Origin: Rhizorhabdus wittichii RW1
GTDB taxonomy: Bacteria; Pseudomonadota; Alphaproteobacteria; Sphingomonadales; Sphingomonadaceae
NCBI GenBank assembly: GCA_000016765.1
Contig: CP000699.1
Coordinates: 3,435,001 to 3,499,000 of the forward strand
Length of the DNA: 64,000 bases
Reading direction: 5' to 3'
Translations under genes and position numbers: made by a program
Notes under the pieces: model-generated
Database searches by the model: none
Told to the model about the DNA's origin: nothing
The model's input: the letters and a program-made list of their open reading frames with translations, nothing else
In this document: positions 10,452-18,472 of the stretch, in pieces
Layout: every line of letters begins with the position of its first letter
How positions within the stretch are numbered: the stretch's first letter is position 1

Positions 10452-11138
10452 TCAGCGCTCCGACAGATAATAGCGGTCCCGCGCCGTCAGGTCGTCGGCC
10501 AGCTCGTAGACGATCGGCTGGCCGGTCGGAATCTCCAGCTCGGTGATCTCGTCGTCGGGAATGTGCGACAGATGCTTGACCAGCGCGCGCAGCGAATTGC
10601 CGTGCGCGGAGATCACCACCCGCTTGCCCGCCTTCAGGTCGGGCGCGATCCGCTCCTCCCAATAGGGCAGGACGCGCGCGATCGTGTCCTTCAGGCTCTC
10701 GGTGCTGGGGATCGCGATGCCGGCGTAGCGGCGGTCCTTCGACAGGTCGAACTCGCCGCCCGGTTCGAGCACCGGCGGCGGGATGTCGAAGCTGCGGCGC
10801 CACACCTTGACCTGCGCGTCGCCATGCCTGGCCGCGGTCTCGGCCTTGTTGAGCCCGGTCAGCCCGCCATAGTGCCGCTCGTTGAGGCGCCAGTCCTTCT
10901 CGACCGGCAGCCACAGCCGGCCCATCGCCTCCAGTGCGATGTTGAGCGTCTTGATCGCGCGGGTCTGGAAGCTGGTGTAGCACTGGTCGAAGTCGAGGCC
11001 CTTGGCGGCCATCAGCTCGCCGGCCGCCTTCGCCTCGGCGATGCCCTGGTCGGTCAGGTTGACATCCCACCAGCCGGTGAAGCGGTTTTCCAGATTCCAG
11101 GCGGACTGGCCATGGCGGATCAGGACGAGCGTCGGCAT
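10452..11138 (-). CDS. gpmA: 2,3-bisphosphoglycerate-dependent phosphoglycerate mutase
   Basis: A 228-aa glycolytic enzyme that interconverts 3- and 2-phosphoglycerate. The phosphohistidine motif [10 protein letters not shown] is at the N-terminus, followed by the family-specific [12 protein letters not shown]. The [12 protein letters not shown] segment and the second catalytic histidine in [14 protein letters not shown] are present. Length matches the bacterial dPGM family (about 228-250). It is divergent from the dienelactone hydrolase-like gene, with 128 bp between the start codons. Confidence 0.96.
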   Translation of the reverse strand: MPTLVLIRHGQSAWNLENRFTGWWDVNLTDQGIAEAKAAGELMAAKGLDFDQCYTSFQTRAIKTLNIALEAMGRLWLPVEKDWRLNERHYGGLTGLNKAETAARHGDAQVKVWRRSFDIPPPVLEPGGEFDLSKDRRYAGIAIPSTESLKDTIARVLPYWEERIAPDLKAGKRVVISAHGNSLRALVKHLSHIPDDEITELEIPTGQPIVYELADDLTARDRYYLSER

Positions 11139-11266
11139 TATTCCCCTTTCAGAGCGACCAAAAGCGGCGGAGCGCGCCTCTTAATCGGCGGTCGTCCTTC
11201 TGTCACGCTTGCAATGGCGGGGAACGAGGGCGAAACGCCGAAAAAACGCTGTCGGAGGCAATCTGC

Positions 11267-11971
11267 ATGTCGATCATCACCAAGCCCGTCCGTTACGGCC
11301 ATGGCGGCGTCTCCTTCGAGGCCTATGCGGCCTGGGACGACGCCTCCGCCGCGCCGCGCCCGATCGTGCTGGTCGCCGGCACCTTCATGGGCCGCACCGC
11401 CTTCGAGGAGGGCAAGGCGCGCAGCCTCGCCGAGCTCGGCTATGTCGCGGTGGCGATCGACCTCTATGGCCTCGGCCACTGGCCGGCCGATTTCGACGGC
11501 GCGCGGGCGGCGATGGGAGCGCTCGACGCCGATCGCGGCCTGCTGAAGGAGCGGCTGCTGGTCGCGCTCGACGCGGCGCGGGGGATCGGCGCGCCGGCCG
11601 ATCCGGCGCGGGTCGCGGCGATCGGCTTCTGCTTCGGCGGCAAGTGCGTGCTCGACCTCGCCCGCTCGGGCGCCGAGGTCGCCGGGGTGGCGAGCTTCCA
11701 CGGCCTCTACGACGCGCCGCCCTTCCCGAACGCCGCGATCACGGCGAAGGTGCTGGTCCTGCACGGCTGGGACGACCCTCTCGACCCGCCCGAGACGGTG
11801 CTCGGCCTGGCCAAGGAGATGAGCGAGGCCAAGGTCGACTGGCAGGTCCACGCCTATGGCCACACCGTCCACGGCTTCACCAATCCGGCGCGCGAGGGGA
11901 TGTACAGCCCCGCCGCCGACCGGCGCAGCTGGCGGGCGATGCAGGATTTCCTGGAGGAATTGTTTGGGTGA
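11267..11971 (+). CDS. Dienelactone hydrolase family protein
   Basis: A 234-aa alpha/beta hydrolase. The nucleophile elbow GFCFGGKC puts a cysteine at residue 122, as in dienelactone hydrolases. The acid lies in HGWDDPLDPP (around residue 170) and the histidine in AYGHTVHGFTNP (around 200), giving a complete Cys-Asp-His triad. DLH enzymes open dienelactones in chlorocatechol breakdown, but many homologues have other substrates. With no other catabolic gene nearby, the substrate cannot be named. GGAGG precedes the ATG at good spacing. Confidence 0.87.
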   Translation: MSIITKPVRYGHGGVSFEAYAAWDDASAAPRPIVLVAGTFMGRTAFEEGKARSLAELGYVAVAIDLYGLGHWPADFDGARAAMGALDADRGLLKERLLVALDAARGIGAPADPARVAAIGFCFGGKCVLDLARSGAEVAGVASFHGLYDAPPFPNAAITAKVLVLHGWDDPLDPPETVLGLAKEMSEAKVDWQVHAYGHTVHGFTNPAREGMYSPAADRRSWRAMQDFLEELFG

Positions 11972-11988
11972 GCTGGACCATCAACTAG

Positions 11989-12085
11989 CGTCACCCCAGC
12001 GGAGGCTGGGGTCCATGTCTCTCCTCACCCGCGATGGCATCTGAGAAGAAGACAGACATGGATGCCAGCCTTCGCTGGCATGACG
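11989..12085. repeat. REP pair (C type)
   Basis: Left unit CGTCACCCCAGCGGAGGCTG, right unit CCAGCCTTCGCTGGCATGACG, inverted, 97 bp overall, lying 17 bp after the DLH-like stop. It has the same CGTCA....TGACG frame as the A and B types but a different stem. A relative lies at 14861. Confidence 0.75.
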
Positions 12086-12169
12086 GTTGAGAGGTTGAGC
12101 GGCCAAACTCCGGCCGCCGCGACGTCATTTTCCGTTGACCGGGCTTTTATTGCGTCGCAGCATCGTGCG

Positions 12170-14851
12170 ATGTCCAGCACGCCGCCCATCACCCAGAACC
12201 CCGACATCCGCTTCCTCGGCCGCCTGCTCGGCGACGTGATCCGCGTCTATGGCGGCGAGGCGCTGTTCCGGCGGATCGAATATATCCGCTCGGCGTCGGT
12301 CGATCGGGCGCGCGGAATCGTCGGCTCGCACGAGATCGATTCGGGGCTCGGCGCGCTGACTCTCGACGACACGCTCGCCTTCGTGCGCGGCTTCATGCTC
12401 TTCTCGATGCTCGCCAACCTCGCCGAGGACCGGCAGGGCATCGCCGCCGAGCCCGGCGCCGACGTTGCCGCCGCGCTCGACCGGCTGGAGAAGGAAGGCA
12501 TCTCGCGCGCCAAGGTGGTCGAGATGCTCGACCGGGCGCTGATCGTGCCGGTGCTCACCGCCCATCCGACCGAGGTGCGGCGCAAGAGCATGATCGACCA
12601 TCGCAACAAGATCGCCGAGCTGATGACGCTCAAGGACATCGGCCGGACCGAGACCGTCGACGGCGACCTGATCGACCAGGCGATCTACCGGCAGATCGCG
12701 CTGCTCTGGCAGACCCGGCCGCTGCGCCGCGAGCGGCTCTATGTCGCCGACGAGGTGGAGACCGCGCTCGCCTATCTGCGCGACATCTTCCTGCCGACGC
12801 TCCCCGCGCTCTATTCGCGCTGGCAGCGCGCGCTCGGCCACCGTCCGGCGAGCTTCCTGAAGCCGGGAAGCTGGATCGGTGGCGATCGCGACGGCAACCC
12901 CTTCGTCACCGCCGATTCGCTGCGCCTGGCTTTGTCGCGCTCGGCCGAGACGGTGATCGGCTATTATCTGCGCGAGCTGCACGAGCTGGGCGCCGAGCTG
13001 TCGATCTCGACCGAGCTGGCCGAGGTGACCTGGGAGGTCGAGAAGCTCGCCGAGGCGTCGGGCGACAAGAGCTCGACCCGCAGCGACGAGCCCTATCGCC
13101 GCGCGATCACCGGCATCTATTCGCGCCTGTCCAAGACCTATGAGAAGCTGACCGGCCGCCTGCCGGCGCGGCTGCCGGCGACCGATGCCGAGGGCGGCGC
13201 CTATGAGGACCCCGCCGCGCTGCGCGCCGACCTGGTCGAGATCGCCCATGCGCTCAACCGCACCGGCGCCGACTCGCTCGCCGGCAACGGCGCGCTCGGC
13301 CGGCTGATCCGCGCCGTCGAGACCTTCGGCTTCCATCTCGCGACGCTCGACATGCGCCAGAATGCCGACGTCCACGAGCGCGTCGTCGCCGACCTGCTCA
13401 GGGTCGCCGGGGTCGAGGCCGACTATGGCGCGCTCGACGAGCCCGCGCGCGTCGCGCTGCTGCGGAGCGAACTGGCGTCGAAGCGGCTGCTGCGCACCCC
13501 GTTCGGCGCCTATGCCGACGAGACGCTGTCCGAGCTCGCGATCGTCGAAGCCGCCGCCGAGGCGCATCGCCGCTACGGGCCCGCGGCGATCACCACCTAT
13601 CTGATCTCGAAGGCCGAGAGCGTGTCGGACATGCTCGAGGTCAACATCCTGCTCAAGGAGGCCGGGCTGTTCGTCCCCGGCGATCCGCCCACCGCCGCGA
13701 TCATGGCGGTGCCGCTGTTCGAGACGATCGGCGACCTCGACCGCGCGCCCGAGGTGATGACGCAGTGGTTCGCGCTGCCCGAGGTGGCGGCGATCACCGC
13801 CGCGCGCGGCCATCAGGAGGTGATGGTCGGCTATTCGGATTCGAACAAGGACGGCGGCTACCTCACCTCGGTGTGGAGCCTGCACGAGGCGTCGAGCGCG
13901 CTGAAGCCGGTGTTCGCCAAGGCGAACAGCGCGATCCAACTCTTCCACGGCCGTGGCGGCGCGGTCGGGCGCGGCGGCGGGTCGAGCTTCGCGGCGATCC
14001 TCGCCCAGCCGCACGGCACGGTGCAGGGCCGCATCCGCATCACCGAGCAGGGCGAGGTGATCGCCGCCAAATATGGCACGCGCGAGAGCGCCGCCGCCAA
14101 TCTGGAGGCGATGGCCTCGGCCACGCTGCTCGCCACGCTGGAGGAGGATGCGCTCCAGCCCAAGGACGCCAAGCGCTTCTTCGCCGCGATGGACGAGATC
14201 TCGGCCAATGCGTTCAAGGCCTATCGCGGCCTGGTCTATGACACCGAGGGCTTCCGCACCTTCTTCCGCCAGATGACGCCGATCGCCGAGATCGCCGACC
14301 TCAAGATCGGGTCGCGCCCGGCGAGCCGGACCAAGAGCGACCGGATCGAGGACCTGCGCGCCATCCCCTGGGTGTTCAGCTGGGCGCAGGCGCGGGTGAT
14401 GCTGCCCGGCTGGTACGGCGTCGGCCACGGCCTCAAGGGCTTCAAGGACATCGGCCTGCTGCGCGAGATGCTGGAGGCCTGGCCCTTCTTCCAGTCGACC
14501 CTCGCCAATCTGGAGATGGTGCTCGCCAAGTCGGACATGGACATCGCCGAGCGCTATGTCGCGCTGGTCGAGGACGAGGCGATGGGCCGCGACATCTTCG
14601 GCCGCATCCGCGACGGCTGGCAACGGACGCAGGAGGCGCTGCTATCGGTGACGCGGCAGACCCGCCTGCTCCAGAAGAACCCGTCGCTCGACCAGTCGAT
14701 CCGGCTGCGCCTGCCCTATATCGAGCCGTTGAACCTGCTCCAGATCGAGCTGCTCAAGCGCCACCGCGCGGGCGAGGACGACCCCCGCGTCCGCGAGGGC
14801 ATCCAGCTCTCGATCAACGCGATCGCGACCGCGCTGCGCAACAGCGGGTGA
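12170..14851 (+). CDS. ppc: Phosphoenolpyruvate carboxylase
   Basis: An 893-aa anaplerotic enzyme that makes oxaloacetate from phosphoenolpyruvate and bicarbonate. The catalytic histidine motif VLTAHPTEVRRKSM, the GGDRDGNPFV loop, the GYSDSNKDGGYLTS segment and the mobile glycine-rich loop FHGRGGAVGRGGG are all intact. The C-terminus (IATALRNSG) matches the conserved end of the family. ATG 12170 is chosen because upstream in-frame sequence is REP DNA and the family begins near this point. Confidence 0.97.
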   Translation: MSSTPPITQNPDIRFLGRLLGDVIRVYGGEALFRRIEYIRSASVDRARGIVGSHEIDSGLGALTLDDTLAFVRGFMLFSMLANLAEDRQGIAAEPGADVAAALDRLEKEGISRAKVVEMLDRALIVPVLTAHPTEVRRKSMIDHRNKIAELMTLKDIGRTETVDGDLIDQAIYRQIALLWQTRPLRRERLYVADEVETALAYLRDIFLPTLPALYSRWQRALGHRPASFLKPGSWIGGDRDGNPFVTADSLRLALSRSAETVIGYYLRELHELGAELSISTELAEVTWEVEKLAEASGDKSSTRSDEPYRRAITGIYSRLSKTYEKLTGRLPARLPATDAEGGAYEDPAALRADLVEIAHALNRTGADSLAGNGALGRLIRAVETFGFHLATLDMRQNADVHERVVADLLRVAGVEADYGALDEPARVALLRSELASKRLLRTPFGAYADETLSELAIVEAAAEAHRRYGPAAITTYLISKAESVSDMLEVNILLKEAGLFVPGDPPTAAIMAVPLFETIGDLDRAPEVMTQWFALPEVAAITAARGHQEVMVGYSDSNKDGGYLTSVWSLHEASSALKPVFAKANSAIQLFHGRGGAVGRGGGSSFAAILAQPHGTVQGRIRITEQGEVIAAKYGTRESAAANLEAMASATLLATLEEDALQPKDAKRFFAAMDEISANAFKAYRGLVYDTEGFRTFFRQMTPIAEIADLKIGSRPASRTKSDRIEDLRAIPWVFSWAQARVMLPGWYGVGHGLKGFKDIGLLREMLEAWPFFQSTLANLEMVLAKSDMDIAERYVALVEDEAMGRDIFGRIRDGWQRTQEALLSVTRQTRLLQKNPSLDQSIRLRLPYIEPLNLLQIELLKRHRAGEDDPRVREGIQLSINAIATALRNSG

Positions 14852-14860
14852 ACTGATATC

Positions 14861-14941
14861 CGTCACCCCGGCGGAGGCCGGGGTCTCGGGAGAGTCGCAG
14901 TTCGCTGATCTCCCGGGATGCCGGCCTCCGTCGGCATGACG
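14861..14941. repeat. REP pair (C type), short
   Basis: CGTCACCCCGGCGGAGGCCG opens the element and CCGGCCTCCGTCGGCATGACG closes it, 81 bp in total, between ppc and the nitronate monooxygenase-like gene. The spacer contains its own CCCGGGA/TCTCGGG complementarity. Confidence 0.7.
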
Positions 14942-14963
14942 TCATGTGGAGGACCATGGTGCC

Positions 14964-16019
14964 ATGACCCCGCTCGCCGATCGCCTGGGCCTGACGCTGC
15001 CGATCATCCAGGCGCCGATGGCCGGCACCTCGACGCCCGCCATGGCGGCGGCGGTCTCCAATGCCGGCGGGCTCGGCTCGATGGGGCTGGGCGCGGTCGA
15101 CGCCGAGGCCGCGCGGTCGATGATCGCAGCGGCGCGCGGCGCCACCAACCGCGCGTTCAACGTCAACCTCTTCTGCCATCGTCCCGCCGTCCGCGACGCG
15201 GCGCGCGAGGCCGGCTGGATCGACCGGCTGCGGCCCCATTTCGCCGCCTATGGCGCCGAGCCGCCCGCGACGCTGGCCGAGATCTATCGCAGCTTCGTCG
15301 ACGACGACGCGATGCTGGCGATGCTGCTCGACACCCGGCCGGCGATCGTCAGCTTCCATTTCGGCCTGCCGGGCGCCGACCGCATCGCCGCGCTGCGCGA
15401 CGCGGGCATCATCCTGTTCGCCAGCGCGACCAGCCTTGCCGAGGGCCGCGCGATTGCCGCCGCCGGGATCGATGCGGTGGTGGCGCAGGGCTATGAGGCG
15501 GGCGGCCATCGCGGCATCTTCGATCCCGACGGGCCGGACGAGCGGCTCGGCACGATGGCGCTGACCCGGCTGCTGGTCCGCTCGCTCGACCGGCCGGTGA
15601 TCGCCGCGGGCGGGATCATGGACGGCGCCGGGATCGCGGCGGCGCTGACCCTCGGCGCCGAGGCGGCGCAGCTCGGCACCGCCTTCGTCGGCTGCCCCGA
15701 ATCCGCGGCCGACCAGGGCTATCGCGCGGCGCTGGCGACGGCCGAGCGGACGGTGATGACGCGCGCCATCTCGGGCCGGCTGGCACGATCGATCGTCAAC
15801 CGCTTCACCGCGATCGATCCCGATCCGGCCGAGGTGGCGCCCTATCCGGTCGCCTATGACGCGGGCAAGGCGCTCAACGCCGCCGCCAAGGCGAAGGGCG
15901 AGGCCGGCTATGGCGCGCAATGGGCGGGCCAGGCGGCCCCGCTCGCGCGCAGCATGCCGGCGGCCGAACTGGTCGAGCTGCTCGGCGAGGAGATGCGCGC
16001 CGCCCTTGCCGCAGGGTGA
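14964..16019 (+). CDS. Nitronate monooxygenase-like FMN protein (NMO/2-nitropropane dioxygenase family)
   Basis: A 351-aa TIM-barrel flavoprotein. The N-terminal PIIQAPMAGTSTPAMAAAVSNAGGLGSMG is the FMN-binding start of the family. GYEAGGHRG, with the glycine-histidine FMN/active-site loop, and IAAGGIMDGAGIAAALTLGAEAAQLGTAF, the phosphate-binding region, follow in order. Family members oxidise alkyl nitronates such as propionate-3-nitronate. ATG 14964 fits family alignments and has GGAGG 11 bases upstream; an in-frame GTG at 14946 is an alternative. Confidence 0.87.
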   Translation: MTPLADRLGLTLPIIQAPMAGTSTPAMAAAVSNAGGLGSMGLGAVDAEAARSMIAAARGATNRAFNVNLFCHRPAVRDAAREAGWIDRLRPHFAAYGAEPPATLAEIYRSFVDDDAMLAMLLDTRPAIVSFHFGLPGADRIAALRDAGIILFASATSLAEGRAIAAAGIDAVVAQGYEAGGHRGIFDPDGPDERLGTMALTRLLVRSLDRPVIAAGGIMDGAGIAAALTLGAEAAQLGTAFVGCPESAADQGYRAALATAERTVMTRAISGRLARSIVNRFTAIDPDPAEVAPYPVAYDAGKALNAAAKAKGEAGYGAQWAGQAAPLARSMPAAELVELLGEEMRAALAAG

Positions 16020-16078
16020 TGCGGAGCCTTTGCCGGTCTCGCGGGTTGGACCCCCCACATGGTGGAGGACCCGTTGCG

Positions 16079-16159
16079 ATGCGTTCTATCCTGCTCTGGC
16101 TGATCGGGGTTCCGATTCCCCTCATCCTCCTGCTGGCCTTCTGCACCCATCATCTCTGA
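16079..16159 (+). CDS. 26-aa single-pass membrane peptide
   Basis: A very short gene encoding MRSILLWLIGVPIPLILLLA and six more residues (FCTHHL). Nearly the whole peptide is one hydrophobic helix, broken by VPIP. The ATG has GGAGG about 11 bases upstream. Very similar short peptides (MRxxLLWLIGIPIPxIxL) recur in alphaproteobacterial genomes as unnamed proteins, which I recall but have not checked. Function unknown. The TAG-ended 105-bp element begins 13 bases after its stop. Confidence 0.6.
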   Translation: MRSILLWLIGVPIPLILLLAFCTHHL

Positions 16160-16171
16160 GCGCGCGCCGGT

Positions 16172-16276
16172 TAGAGCGGTTCACGATCCGATTGCATCGG
16201 ATCGGCCGCTCTAGATTGCTGTTTTACCGCGATTTCCGAGTCGGCAGATGTTTCCATCTGCCTAGAAATCGCTCTA
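16172..16276 (+). repeat. 105-bp two-hairpin element, copy 2
   Basis: Same orientation and length as copy 1. Arm 1 inner hairpin is GATCCGAT-TGC-ATCGGATC; arm 2 inner hairpin is GGCAGATG/CATCTGCC. The last three bases, CTA at 16274-16276, read TAG on the minus strand and form the stop codon of the methyltransferase gene. The flanking bases give TA at both ends. Confidence 0.9.
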
Positions 16277-17044
16277 ACGGGCGCGCAGCAGGCAGAAGCC
16301 GATCCGGTAGGTGACGCGGCGCGGCCCGGCGTCGAAGCGCGCCATCGCCCGGCGCAGCGCGGCGGGCGGCAGCGGACGATGGCCGGGCGCGGCGATGCCC
16401 GCGCCGATCGTCTTGAGGCCGTGCAGGAAGGCGCGGGCGTCGGCCTGCGGCTCGGGCAGGTCGGCGATCGAGACCTCGGCCGCGAGTCCCGCCGGGGCCA
16501 TCGCCGCCAGCGCGGCCGCGCCCGGATAGGCGGGGATGCCCGACGGCAGCCCCTCGGCCGCCAGCGCTTCCGTCCATTCGGCGAGGCTTCGCTCGGCCAT
16601 GGTCGAGAAGGCGATCGCGCCGCCGGGTGTCAGCAGCGCGGCGAGCCGGTCGAGCGCGCCGGGCAGGTCGGCGAACCATTGGAAGGCCATGCCCGAGGCG
16701 ATCAGGTCGAACCGGCCGATCGCCGGGTCGACCGCCTCGCCGTCGATCACCCGATAGTCGGCGTCGAGGCCGAGCCCGGCGCGGGCGCGCTCGATCATCG
16801 CCGGCGCGACGTCGCTGATCGTCCAGCGCGCCGGGCCGATCGCGCGGTCGATCGCGCGGGTCAGGAAGCCGGTGCCGCAGCCCAGCTCCAGGATGCGCGG
16901 CTTCGACGGGAGCGGCAGCGCCGCGATCCGTTCGGCTAGCCGTTCGGCCGCCGTCCGCTGGACCAGCGCCGCCGCTTCATAGCCGTCGGCTCCGCCGAAA
17001 GCGGTGGCGATTCGCGCCCTGCGCCGGGGAGGGGAGTCGGCCAT
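16274..17044 (-). CDS. BioC-like SAM-dependent methyltransferase
   Basis: A 256-aa class I methyltransferase. Motif I reads ILELGCGTGFLTRAI. The N-terminal IATAFGGADGYEAAALVQR matches the start of BioC proteins (AF..AA..Y...A..Q), which methylate malonyl-ACP to begin pimelate/biotin synthesis. No other bio gene is nearby, so BioC function is a suggestion; a related general methyltransferase is possible. The stop codon TAG is contributed by the end of the adjacent 105-bp element, yet the protein has normal length. Confidence 0.75.
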   Translation of the reverse strand: MADSPPRRRARIATAFGGADGYEAAALVQRTAAERLAERIAALPLPSKPRILELGCGTGFLTRAIDRAIGPARWTISDVAPAMIERARAGLGLDADYRVIDGEAVDPAIGRFDLIASGMAFQWFADLPGALDRLAALLTPGGAIAFSTMAERSLAEWTEALAAEGLPSGIPAYPGAAALAAMAPAGLAAEVSIADLPEPQADARAFLHGLKTIGAGIAAPGHRPLPPAALRRAMARFDAGPRRVTYRIGFCLLRAR

Positions 17045-17132
17045 CGGCGCGGGGCCTAGGGCTTGTGCGCCGACAAGGGAAGCCCGTCTGCAAAATCGAC
17101 GGGCCGTGGGGCCTCCGTTCGCGATCTCTATT

Positions 17133-17151
17133 GATAGTCAGTTGCAATAGC
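17133..17151 (+). promoter_or_regulatory. Fur-box-like site upstream of bfd
   Basis: GATAGTCAGTTGCAATAGC matches the classical Fur 19-mer GATAATGATAATCATTATC at 11 of 19 positions and lies 29 bases before the bfd start. Bfd genes are usually iron-repressed. A similar site precedes bfr. A different alphaproteobacterial iron regulator cannot be excluded. Confidence 0.4.
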
Positions 17152-17179
17152 GCTATCTGACGATTCGAAGAGGTGCCGC

Positions 17180-17350
17180 ATGGTTGTGTGTGTCTGCAAC
17201 GCGATCAAGGAAAACCAGGTGCGCGACGCGGTCCGCAAGGGCGCGAGCTGTCCGCGCAGCGCCTATGAGGCGCTCGGGCGCCGCCCGCGCTGCGGCCAGT
17301 GCCTTCCCTTCGCCCGTTCGATCATCGACGAGGAAAGCGTCGGCGCCTGA
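17180..17350 (+). CDS. bfd: Bacterioferritin-associated ferredoxin
   Basis: A 56-aa [2Fe-2S] protein. The four cluster cysteines are at residues 4 and 6 (CVC) and 38 and 41 (CGQC), the C-x-C ... C-x-x-C arrangement of the Bfd fold. Bfd docks on bacterioferritin and passes electrons to release stored iron. Bacterioferritin itself follows 205 bp downstream, which supports the call. GAGG lies about 8 bases before the ATG. An intrinsic terminator follows, so bfd can be transcribed alone. Confidence 0.92.
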   Translation: MVVCVCNAIKENQVRDAVRKGASCPRSAYEALGRRPRCGQCLPFARSIIDEESVGA

Positions 17351-17372
17351 TCGCAGCGAGCGACGAGGTTCG

Positions 17373-17399
17373 AAAAGGCCGCCTCCGGGCGGCCTTTTT
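17373..17399 (+). terminator. Intrinsic terminator after bfd
   Basis: AAAAGGCCGCC, loop TCCG, GGCGGCCTTTT and one more T: an 11-bp GC-rich stem running straight into a U-tract, 22 bases after the bfd stop codon. Confidence 0.88.
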
Positions 17400-17431
17400 C
17401 GTTCTTGCGAATGAAGAGCCATAGTTGGATT

Positions 17432-17450
17432 GCGAATGACTATTGCTCTC
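17432..17450 (+). promoter_or_regulatory. Fur-box-like site upstream of bfr
   Basis: GCGAATGACTATTGCTCTC matches the Fur consensus at 11 of 19 positions, in an AT-richer intergenic stretch (17400-17545) about 105 bases before the bfr start. It shares the AATGACTATT core with a site at 34579, which supports a common iron-responsive regulator. Confidence 0.4.
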
Positions 17451-17555
17451 AAGTAATTCTTTTATTTAGATTTTTTCGGAACAATATTCATCCACCCTCT
17501 TTTCATCGCCGTCAAGCTCGCCTAGTAGCGGCGATGATATTCCACGGAGGCCGAC

Positions 17556-18035
17556 ATGAAGGGTGATCCCAAGGTCATCGACATTCTCAACGAGACGCTC
17601 AAGAACGAGCTGACCGCGATCAACCAGTACTTCCTGCACTATCGCATGCTCAACCATTGGGGCGTCGCGAAGCTGGCGAAGTTCGAATATGAGGAATCGA
17701 TCGACGAGATGAAGCATGCCGACCGGCTTGCCGAACGCATCCTGTTCCTCGACGGCCTGCCCAATTTCCAGATGCTCGGCCGGCTGCGGATCGGCGAGAC
17801 GGTCGAGGAGATCCTCAAGGCCGACCTCGCGCTGGAGAACGACGCGCTCCCGCAGCTTCGCGACGGCATCGCCTATTGCGAGCAGGTCCGCGACTATGTG
17901 ACCCGCGACCTGCTCCAGTCGATCCTCGAATCCGAGGAAGAGCATGTCGATACGCTGGAGACCCAGTTCGAGATGATCGAGCGGATGGGCATCCAGAACT
18001 ACATCCAGCTCCAGTCGAAGGCCGCCGAGGAATAA
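17556..18035 (+). CDS. bfr: Bacterioferritin
   Basis: A 159-aa haem-containing ferritin that oxidises and stores iron in a 24-subunit shell. The ferroxidase ligands are in place: Glu18, Glu51, His54, Glu94 and the E127-x-x-H130 pair in [10 protein letters not shown]. The haem-binding methionine is Met52 ([11 protein letters not shown]). Length is exactly that of the family. ATG is preceded by a clear GGAGG (CACGGAGGCCGAC). It pairs functionally with bfd upstream. Confidence 0.97.
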   Translation: MKGDPKVIDILNETLKNELTAINQYFLHYRMLNHWGVAKLAKFEYEESIDEMKHADRLAERILFLDGLPNFQMLGRLRIGETVEEILKADLALENDALPQLRDGIAYCEQVRDYVTRDLLQSILESEEEHVDTLETQFEMIERMGIQNYIQLQSKAAEE

Positions 18036-18151
18036 GCCGAACGATCGGGGCGAAACGCGCGCGATTTCCCCGCGATGGATGCAAAAGCGGATGACCGGCC
18101 ATGGGCTCCGTGTTATTCCGGTGCTACACGTCTATTTGGGAATCACGCCTG

Positions 18152-18400
18152 ATGAAGTCGCTTGCTTATCTTGCTTTGATCGCCACGGCCGGCCTGTCGT
18201 TCGCGGCCCATGCCGAAGAGCCGAACCAGAAGGCCGACAAGAGCAATCCCGACCGCATGATCTGCCGTTCCGAGCCGGTGATCGGCAGCCGCCTGGCCAA
18301 GACCAAGCGCTGCATGACCAAGGCGCAGTGGGACGAGGACCGTCGCCTCACCCGCATGCAGCTCGAACAGAACCAGGGCGGCCGCTACAAGAACAACTGA
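18152..18400 (+). CDS. Small periplasmic protein with conserved Cys/Trp motif
   Basis: An 82-aa protein with a clean signal peptide (KSLAYLALIATAGLSFAAHA, cleavage after AHA). The mature part contains MICRSEPVIGSRLAKTKRCM followed by TKAQWDEDRR. Two cysteines flank a GSR segment and a TKAQW motif follows. Small proteins of this pattern are common in sphingomonads, but I know no function for them. The two cysteines may form a disulphide. A strong terminator follows directly. Confidence 0.75.
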   Translation: MKSLAYLALIATAGLSFAAHAEEPNQKADKSNPDRMICRSEPVIGSRLAKTKRCMTKAQWDEDRRLTRMQLEQNQGGRYKNN

Positions 18401-18408
18401 TCCGTGCG

Positions 18409-18445
18409 AAAAGGGCCGGGACGTCGATGATGTCCCGGCCCTTTT
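18409..18445. terminator. Bidirectional intrinsic terminator
   Basis: AAAAGGGCCGGGAC, a 9-base loop, then GTCCCGGCCCTTTT. The 14-bp stem has A-runs on the left and T-runs on the right, so it can end transcripts from both sides: the small periplasmic gene on the plus strand and the sulfotransferase operon on the minus strand. Confidence 0.92.
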
Positions 18446-18472
18446 CCGTTCGCGGTCGCCGAACGGCGAGGT

